Below are positions 55,798 through 64,000 of a stretch of 64,000 nucleotides of DNA, one piece after another; the first letter of the stretch is position 1; each line of letters starts with the position of its first letter. The DNA is from Lindgomyces ingoldianus (Eukaryota; Ascomycota; Dothideomycetes; Pleosporales; Lindgomycetaceae), in contig NW_022985173.1 in NCBI RefSeq assembly GCF_010093535.1, forward strand, positions 105,919 to 169,918, read 5' to 3'. The position numbers and the translations under genes are program-made. The notes beneath the pieces are model-generated. The model saw only the letters and a list, made by a program, of their open reading frames with translations, searched no databases and was not told the origin of the DNA.

Positions 55798-58322
55798 AGT
55801 AGCAAATTGTAGGATCAGTAAGGAGCAAAGCTGGAGACGCCGCTGAGGAGCTTCCCACAAGATCAGCAGCTCGAACTCTATTTATTACTCTAGGGCTATC
55901 GGCACACCAACAACGCTCATGCCCATACTCCATAGTTAGGTCAGAGCGGGAACTGTCCCTGGCAGGGCCAAGCTCATCAATAATTAGTACCACGCAGCTC
56001 AACCCTAAGATGCCTGTCGGACTAATGTCACCGTGTCGCCGCAAATAAATTCCATGGACTAGGGCCCCGAATCTTCAAGTGCCGAGTTCTCGGGCGGGTG
56101 AATAAGGCCTGAAAGGGTAGGATCTGCGCTAGAATCGTGTTTCGGCTCCGACCCACTGGATACTTTGCCCCGGAGTGTTTGCTCAAGATTTCGCGGATAA
56201 ATTCAACGTGGCTTATGGCGTCTGAATCCAGCAATAAGACCGCGCATAGTGTACTCCAATTGCAACAAGTTACCAAGGCAGACTTCTCGAGAACGACAGT
56301 CGCAAGGACGGGGCGTACCTGCATTCGAGATCAATATCCGACGCTTCTTGGAACGAATCCTGCGAATTTACAGACTGAGATTGAGGAAGGGCGCTTGGGA
56401 ATTAATCAATAAGTCTTGAGCGGTGAAACAATTTGTGGATCTCGGTACTGATATTTCCCGGTAAGCAAATCTAATCTCCAATGCAATCTGAGCGATCTGG
56501 AGTTCATAACTATGCTTCTGTCCCGCAATCTCTGAGGCATATGTTGTCCTTTGCACCGAGGATCTTTCGATGTCGAGATAACCGTCGCATGTTCATGGAA
56601 TGACAGTAGTCGTTCGGTTAGCTTGGTGCCATTTGGAAGAAGACATGGGGGTTGATGGAGGCTGGGATGCGGATTGCTTCCTCAGCCCTGTATGTATGCA
56701 GGCCAGCACTCAAGCTTAGGCGAGTTCGTGGCTCCGATAACGCAATGCAAGAATTATTGATGGCTGGAAGGTGAAGTCTTTACGAGGTCTGAAGCACAAA
56801 GATGACGAACACATTGCATTCTGAATCCGAAATGAGTTAGTGCGGGAGTTTCAGCGGGAGCGCCGGGGAGGAGTTTCGAACGGCACTGTAAGAACAACAG
56901 TCGAACAGCTGGATTTTCCACTACTCCTCCTCGAGATACCTTGTTTCATCGCTAGCGTTAACGAGGAGTTGAAGTAAATGTCTCCTGTAGATCGATCACT
57001 CATTGAGATGATCGGTCGGCTGATGAGACAGCAACGAGCGGACTGCAAGGATGACCGAGCCGAACTCTAATCTGGCCTGGTATATCTCCGTCTTCCTATT
57101 GCGCGACGGAAATGCTCTCGACTGCCTCCTCGAAGCCTACACCTACGCAAGTAAAACAAGGGTCAAACTCAACCTATTACAAGCTACAGCGTGGTTGGGG
57201 ATCACTCTGTCCGTAAATTTTCTTAGTCTTTTTTGAGTGCTCTAATCCTCTCACACGGCATTCAGGAGAACAACACAATAAAACACAGCAATTGATGGCA
57301 ATTTGAAGCGTGTATTCGCTTCGGTGTATTCCTCTGCGCTCTGTCAATTGGTCAAAGATGTCAATTACGTCGTATTCAATGTTCCGAATTCGCATTCCAG
57401 CAACGTCCACTCTCCTCTCGACCGTCAGATATCCAACTTATCACAAAGCATCAATCGCCAATCCTCCAGCGCTGCCAGCCAATGTGGCATCGCAGTCTTC
57501 TTATACTCCGCGGACTCTACCATCTTCTGAAAATCCCCCAAGGATTCATACCTCACAATGACCAGCTTCGTGTAATCGATGAGTGTGGTTGTCATTGTTG
57601 GAGGGAACTTCGAAGCCACTCAATCGTAGATATTACAAGGTAGAATACGGGTGCATAGATGCAGCGCTCTGAGAGCGATAGAGAAGGAGGCAGTCATTCT
57701 ACTTCACGGAGGGCTCTGTGCCTCTTATACACCCGTGACATCTGATTGCCGTGCCTAGACAGACAACTTACGGAACTCCGCCGAGAGGAGCAGACGAGGT
57801 GAGCCATTCTAGGCCAGGCCAGGCAAGCGCCACGCACTGCGCACCCTTCCCGGCTCTAGGATACTGGGCTTTCCGCAAGGAATTGCTCTCCTAGCCTGTT
57901 CAAACTGGTCCGATGTGTGGAAGGTTGAATGATGATGTTTGGGGCATGATGTAAGCGGAGGCAGGGATCACGGGTCTCGGCGTGCGCTAGGACGCTCGAT
58001 ATTCACAAGCCGATAGCTCTCACACCAGCTTTCTGTGCTCATCCCAACCCCGACACTTTTTGCCCGTGAAATCTTGCTGCGCTCGCTACGCTATCTCACT
58101 CACTTCGCTACCGCTCTCGCAAGCTCTTGATGCTAGCTCTCTCCGCACAGAAGCTTGTTCCGCGCCCACAACCACAACCCCCGTCCCCAAGCCATCGCAG
58201 CAGGCATCCGTTTGCGATAGGAGCCGGAGTCTGCGCCAGCGCCGGCTTGCCCGGTGCAACTTGCAAGGACGCATGATCCTTGCGCATCAAGACACCCGCG
58301 CGATTCCATCGATGTCGATTGA
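55798..58322. other. 2.5-kb intergenic region
   Basis: It contains the promoters of the FAD oxidase (-) and of the VARP-like gene (+) and one possible gene fragment (57425-57600, listed separately). Nothing else recognised. Confidence 0.5.
57425..57600 (-). other. possible DUF1330-like C-terminal fragment
   Basis: The minus-strand frame reads KLVIVRYESLGDFQKMVES and HWLAALEDWRLML, a pattern like the end of DUF1330-type small proteins (VRY.S...F..M.....Y......H..AALEDSRL). No ATG or upstream exon could be attached, so it may be a remnant or part of a spliced gene. Confidence 0.3.
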
Positions 58323-61300
58323 ATGCCGCCCGTCCTCAACCCTTTCTTGCGGGCCTTCTTCCGTAGCACTCTTCCCAGCCAGTGCTCGCCAGTGCACCAC
58401 CACGTGCTCCTAGTCCCGACTACCGAAGTCCTCCTCAGCTCCCGCGACCGCGACACGAATGCCTCGTACGCCGATCTGAGCGGCTCCGAGGAGTTTCTCG
58501 CCAGCCATGTCCTCCGAGTGCCCGGCGGCGTAGGCCCCAACAACCAGATCAAGGACGGATCGAGCTTCAGGGAGACCCGGGGGAAGGCCAAGCAGTATTC
58601 GACAGCAAACGGCCGCACCGTCATCATCAAGGACGCTTTTGTCTACAGTAATAAAGGTACGAGGGCGCTGTGCGCGAGTCGAGTGTGGGGCTGACAAGTG
58701 CTGAAGGCTTCAAAACGCTGAACCAAGCTCAGCTGCTGAGCGACACCATCTTCTATCCGGACGCCTTTGATGCTCCGCCCTGGCTGGTCTATTTCATTTC
58801 GCGGCCTTTGATCGGGACATACGAGGCCACTCCGATCATACCTGCTACATTGCCAGGCACCAAGGATGCTGATCCCTCAGATCTGGCGGGCCCGGGCTTG
58901 GCCGGAGGGGCAAGCGCATCCATGCCGCGAAAGAAGGAGGTCAAGTCTTTCGGAGACCTGCTAAATCACTTCCCGATGATTGCCCGCCAGATGCAGCCAG
59001 GTCTGGAGCGACTTTTCAAAGAGTTCGCAAGAGAGCTGGAGAGACCGCTGCCGCCCACCCCATCACGATCCTCACGGCGGTCCTCGATGACTTCGCGGAG
59101 GAGGGGCTCCATCTCTTCTTCTGAGAGTCTACCTGTCTCATTGCATAGCAGCGCGCCTCACGGAGCAAATGGATTCATCTCGGCCCTGGAGATTGACGAC
59201 GAGGAGGATGTGATGAGAACATCTCTTGAGACTGCCGTCACTGCGGGGATCGACCTGTTCCAAATGGTGGACAAGCAACAGCTATCTCTTCTTGGGGCGA
59301 CGACAGATTTGACTGGACCGATTGTTGAGCGGATGATTGAGCGGTACATCACCGAGCAGGTTCACCACACCATTCTCTTCCCCAGGCTGTGCTCTATTCG
59401 AAGGTTCGATGACGTTGAGCTCGAAGGCCGAATCCGGCAAATGATGGACGTGGATATTTCACAAGTGGGGATCGATATCGGAAATGGTTCTAAAGGGAAG
59501 CGTGAGCTCGCGATACGATTGTCTAAAGGAGTGGATATCTTCAAGAAAATGGGTGTTGCTGGGAGTCCTCAAGAGATGGTCGAGATACTTCTGGCAGTTC
59601 AGAAACACATCACCATGCCTGACGTTTCTTCAGATACAAGTAGTCTCCGATCGAAGGCCACGGCGAATGGAGATAGTTATTCTGAGAAGCAGGACAATAT
59701 GCTCACCATCAACGCCGATACGCTCGTTTCGTTGCTTCTCATCGTTGTCATTCGATCTCCTGTGCGACATCTGCAGGCCCGGTTATCTTACATGCGACAT
59801 TTCATCTTCATTGACGACGTCGAGAGCGGAGAAATGGGATACGCCTTGAGTACATTTGAGGCAGTCCTTTCTTACCTCGCGAGGGATTCAGGGGGACTGC
59901 GCAAATCGAGTCGGCGGAACAAGAAATTGTGGCAAGCGACGAAGGCTGGGGATATTGCGACGATGCAGAGTGTCCTTGAACCTGAGAGATCATTCCATGA
60001 AGATATGATAGATCACGAAGATATAGGGGAGGATCGTTGTGAAAACCTACGCCCTGTCCGCTTTGCCAGTCTCGCAGACTTGTCTTCCTTAGGCGGAACT
60101 ACCATCAATGGCGTTTATGAACCTCGTCGCAGACGAAATAGCTCATCGCACAGTCATCGACGAGGCGAAGATGGCCCTCTAGCACACATCTTTCCCTTTC
60201 AACGAGCTCCAACTCCCCCACCATCGAACCGTCCGAAGGCGAAGAAGGTCTCCATGGATACGCGAAGCCTTTCCAGCTCGTCTGCGTATTCTTTCAGGTC
60301 ACGCACAAACACCCTTGATTCTCGTGGAAGTGTATTTGAAGGGGATACATCGATCGAGAGGCTTTCTCGAACGCAAGGCCAGGAAGGAGAATCAGTCTTG
60401 ATGATGGCGGTCGAGAGCAAACAAGACAAGGCCCTTCAGTATTTACTGAGTCTTACTGAGTACTACACCGTTGATGTCGTACTCGAAGACTGCAATAATG
60501 AGGGAACAACGTTGCTGAGTGCCGCAGTTCAGCTCGCCCATACAAAGACGACGGATGTGCTTCTCACATACATCCTTGATAATGCTCCTGACGAGGTAGC
60601 CATCAGTTACTTCGCAAAGCAGGACTCTAAAGGTCGATGCTTCGCGCATTATCTCTTCAACCAGCCTCAGCTCATTGATCGAATTGGTCATCTTGTGCCC
60701 TGGCGGCTAAAAGACAAAAACGGGCAAACTCCAGTGTTCGCTCTCTGCAGGTCCTATGACCACGACCAGTACAGAGACATGGTTGACAAAGCGCTTCTAG
60801 CTGCGACAAGGGCCCAGGGCGATGGACAGCCTCTCCATCTTGACGAGCATATTGACGGCAAGGGAAACAGCCTGCTTCACATTATCAATGATCCTCAGAT
60901 TGCGGTGAAGCTGTTGTACCGCTGCGATTCGGATGTCAATGCACCAAACGACAAGCAGTTCACGCCGCTCATGGTCGCCAGTAAGTACGGTCGTACCGAT
61001 CTCGTACGAGTTTTGTTCCAGGATCCGAGAGTCGATCTATCTGTCAAGGATGTGCGAGGACTCACTGCCGTCGAACTTGCCAAAGATGACGAGGTTAGAA
61101 ATCGCATAGACGATCTTGTGCTCCTGTCCACTGAACCTGGACCCGATGGTCGAACAACTACGGTAGTAAGGTCTTTCTTCGTGGAAGATGGGACCATCAG
61201 ACTAGTCTTGAAGTCTGGAGCACCGAATGGAAATTCGACCATCACCGTCACAACCTGCCGTCGCTCTCTTCTCGACTTCGAGAATCTTGCGAAATGGCTT

Positions 61301-62383
61301 AGCCAAGAGCATCCTGCGTCATGGCTACCGTCTCTCAACAATCTTACTTCACCCTTCCTAATACCGTCAAGGCCTTCTCGCTCAATACTGCGCGATATCC
61401 AACTCCGTCTAGATGCATTCCTGAAGATTCTCCTCATACACCCCACCTTCTCTACCCATGAGATGGTGTGGGAATTTTTCCTTGTCCCGGATATTGATCC
61501 GTCAATGCTTGAGGAAAGGTCAAGAAGAAAAGCCGAAGCTCGCGTGGAACGCGTCCGGGAGGAATTCACTCCTATATACGACGTGCGTGAAGTCGAGCTC
61601 TTCATACAACATGCCCGCGAATCAGTGCGCTCCTTGCATCATGCTTCAAAGTCAGTTCTTCGAAGGACCAACAAATTGCGCTCCGCATCCTCCGATCTCA
61701 CCGATGCCGCTAAGCTTTCCAACACTGCAATCCATTCTCTCACTTTCCTGCCAGAGGGACATCAGAGGGCGTTAGAAAGATATACGAAGACTATGGTACA
61801 GAGCGAGGCAAGCCCTCTAGCAGGCTTTTACTACAGCATGTACGCGATATCTAGTACAACTACCGCCATCCTCGCTGCACTCAATCGGCCCTCTACCCTG
61901 ATCAGTTCCATGTCAGCAACCCAGAAAGCCGTTGATCGCCACCATCTCTCAATTCGCCGGTCGGATCGTTGGCCACTGGGTCTCCTTGATGATGCACGTA
62001 ATCGAGTACAAAGAGACGCACAAGAGAAAATGGACAGAGCTGCAGAGGATTTGGCAGGTCTTGGGAGAGAACTTCGATACACGCAGCAAGTTGTTGCGGG
62101 CGAGCTTGCTAGCTGGCAGGAAGGCAGAGTAAATATGGGACGCAAATCTCTCAAAGCCCTGGCTAAAAAGATGGTTGTCACTGAGAGGGCAAGGCTAGAG
62201 AGTATGAGAAGAGCTGTTCGAGAATTAGGGATTGGGATGCCAAGGAAACCCAGTAGCCAAGCCAGCTCAAGCCAATCAGCCAATTCCAGGGACATTTGCG
62301 AGACTGAGGCGGAAGCTGAGTGTGGCCGAATTGAGCATGTCATCGATGAGGAAGATCTAGGAGAAGGTGTCTATAGCGACTAG
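58323..62383 (+). CDS. VARP-like VPS9-ankyrin-PX protein (Vrl1 type)
   Basis: Two exons, 58323-58656 and 58707-62383, give 1336 aa. The phase-1 intron (GTACGA, GCTGAC, AAG) joins IIKDAFVYSNK to GFKTLNQAQLLSD. Order: N-terminal region; VPS9-type segment at about 273-510, with the core LVSLLLIVVIRSPVRHLQA and GEMGYALSTFEAVLSYL; Ser/Arg-rich linker; ankyrin repeats at about 670-910 (GTTLLSAAVQLAH, GNSLLHIINDPQ, FTPLMVASKYGRTDLVRVLF); a PX-like segment at about 936-1043; and a long helical, BAR-like C-terminus. This matches yeast Vrl1 (VARP-like), a Rab5-type exchange factor that pairs with a sorting-nexin partner on endosomes. The assignment rests on domain order and the VPS9 core. Confidence 0.85.
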
Positions 62384-63300
62384 GATGTCACTAAAGATGT
62401 GCGCCTACTGCCGCCGAATGGGGAAGGCCAGTAATGATTTTCTTCGATTTTTGTTCATATATTTGGAGTTGTTTGAATAGACTAGGTACAAAGGAACCAG
62501 GGGTTTGAAAGCCTTCTGAAGCACGCATCAGCGGTGGCGCGCAGGCGCAATATGTTCCATCTGGTCTCAAGCTACGAATATAGCGGGAAGAGATATTGTA
62601 ATATACCAATCTTCATATCTGGTCTTTAGAATCCAATTACCCATTTTCAATCACTCCTGCAGTGGGTCAGATCAGGTTTACAGCTTCCACAACCCCGAAA
62701 CAGCAAGCATTTCTTGTTCCGACCGTAAAGGTGTTGGTAACGGCCTCTAGAATCAACTTGAACTTTACCTTATGGTGCAGAGGCCATTCTTCAGACCAAT
62801 CGTAAGGCTGAACAAGGTACCGTGAAAGTCGACATGGGCCTGGCCTATTATTACTATCAAATAATTACCTAGCCGAAATTCTCGTCTAGTATGAAAATGA
62901 AATGGGCGATATGGAATTCTACATAAGGTATTAACGGGACATTTAGATCGAGTTTCTACGTTTCGAGTAGCTTTAATCGCCGTTGGGTGGAAGTTCTAAC
63001 ATTCAACTTTCCTTCTCCTCTTTTGCTTCCGTTCGTTTCCTTTAATTATCTCAATCGGTTTTCAAAATTGCTCGTTTTCGATTCTTCTAGCCGGCACTAG
63101 TACAATGGCTTCTTCGCGACATTGGCGCTGTGTCTGGGTTTGATCAAGTAGGCATGAAACCGAATTTTTGGTATACGAAGCTAATATAAGATCCAGATAA
63201 CAGCATTATAAAATCTATTATGGACACCGGGCTGAACCAACTTTGCGATTTGGTTACATGATCGCTCAATGATAGCCACAGTTGGTTGAGTTTATAAGCA
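62384..63300. other. intergenic region, no gene seen
   Basis: About 0.9 kb of 3' flank and AT-leaning DNA before the hydrolase frame. No motif. Confidence 0.5.
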
Positions 63301-64000
63301 TGCAGAGCTGCAGGCTCGGACACCCCTCACGCTACCGTCTGGCTGCCAATTGGCCTCCCGCGGCTACAAACTTCACATGCGGTCTTTGGGAAGTCAGTTG
63401 TCAAGTCGGTATATCGGGAGCTCTTTCTCACCCTAGTAGGTCCTACTACATTACGAAGACACAAGCGCAAGAAACAACAATAATTGATTTCATGAAGAAG
63501 ACGTCCTTTAACCAATCAGTAGAAGACATAATAATAAATCCTGGATGTCCCAGAAACTCAGGAGTCGATTTCGTTCTCAAAGGCGCACCGCTCTCCGAAC
63601 AAGTCTTCGGCTCCCAATACAATGTCATCGGTTTCGACCCACGAGGCGTGAACAACGGTGGATTAGCCTTAACATGTTTCCCCGAAAGTGAAGCCGCGCA
63701 GACCGTCTTCGGTTCCATACTCGGTCTGCCTATTGATTCCCACTTTTCTACCGGCATTGCAGAAGTATATGAGCTTGCTGGTAGGTAGGGACATTGGTAC
63801 ATACGAGCCAGCTAGAATATCGAAGCTTAATACGGGAATACGCCTGCTGTTGTAGCAGACCTTCTCCACTTCATTGAATACCGTGCTGCATGCCGTGGCA
63901 AGAAAGTCGAGAATGCTAAGTTCTGGTATTACGGGTTATCATATGGCTCCCTAGTTGAGACTACACTTGCAAGTATTTACTCATCACTGTTAAAAGATGA
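63301..64000 (+). pseudogene. partial, probably damaged TAP-like alpha/beta hydrolase
   Basis: The frame from 63301 reads IIINPGCPRNSGVDF, then YNVIGFDPRGVNN, the oxyanion-hole and strand motifs of the S33/tripeptidyl-aminopeptidase-like hydrolases. It stops at 63788. A second frame then reads TPAVVADLLHFIEY and AKFWYYGLSYGSLVETTL up to the window edge, with an intact nucleophile elbow GLSYGS. The first motif is normally PGGPGGSG, so PGCPRNSG is altered. The region between the blocks is shorter than usual, and I found no intron that joins the frames. It is either a decaying gene or one with an unseen intron, and it is cut by the window end. Confidence 0.5.

Overview
The window looks like chromosomal DNA of a filamentous ascomycete (Pezizomycotina), possibly a Leotiomycete. 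The reasons are short introns (about 45-170 nt) with GT..AG ends and CTAAC/CTAAT-type branch sites, an extremely AT-rich CpG-poor block at 1-1960 that looks like a RIP-mutated repeat, and typical filamentous-fungal genes (an Ayg1-like hydrolase, an AflR-type Zn2Cys6 regulator, secreted BBE-type FAD oxidases, fungus-only orphan families). The lineage below Pezizomycotina is inference from remembered protein similarity only. All exon models were built by eye from splice sites, frame continuity and family motifs.

Layout. 1-2300: RIP-like repeat island. 2.5-9.5 kb: housekeeping genes: an unknown mitochondrial membrane protein (-), verprolin (+), a Tma17/Adc17-like small protein (-) and a mitochondrial rhomboid protease (+). 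10-11.6 kb: Ayg1-like alpha/beta hydrolase (-). 12.5-19.6 kb: an apparent oxalate module made of oxalyl-CoA decarboxylase (-) and oxalyl-CoA synthetase (+), divergent over 429 bp, followed by an isocitrate-lyase/PEP-mutase family gene that looks like oxaloacetate acetylhydrolase (+). 19.6-32.1 kb: gene-poor, with one AflR-like transcription factor (-). 32.1-39.8 kb: meiotic MutS homologue MSH5 (-, 13 exons), mitochondrial Hsp78 (-) and eEF1B-alpha (+). 41-43 kb: MFS transporter (+). 43.8-53.6 kb: a decayed accessory stretch with a broken penta-EF-hand gene, other broken ORFs, one open hypothetical gene, a small secreted protein (-) and a broken member of a fungal orphan family. 53.8-55.8 kb: secreted, probably bicovalent FAD oxidase (-). 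58.3-62.4 kb: VARP-like VPS9-ankyrin protein (Vrl1 type) (+). The window ends inside an apparently damaged alpha/beta hydrolase.

How genes fit together. The clearest functional link is oxalate turnover. The OAH-like enzyme would make oxalate (plus acetate) from oxaloacetate. Oxalyl-CoA synthetase would activate oxalate, and oxalyl-CoA decarboxylase would turn it into formyl-CoA and CO2. Synthesis and disposal of the same acid side by side, with PacC-type hexamers upstream of the OAH-like gene, is the best candidate for an undescribed arrangement here. The rest is a mixture of conserved genes and eroding accessory DNA.
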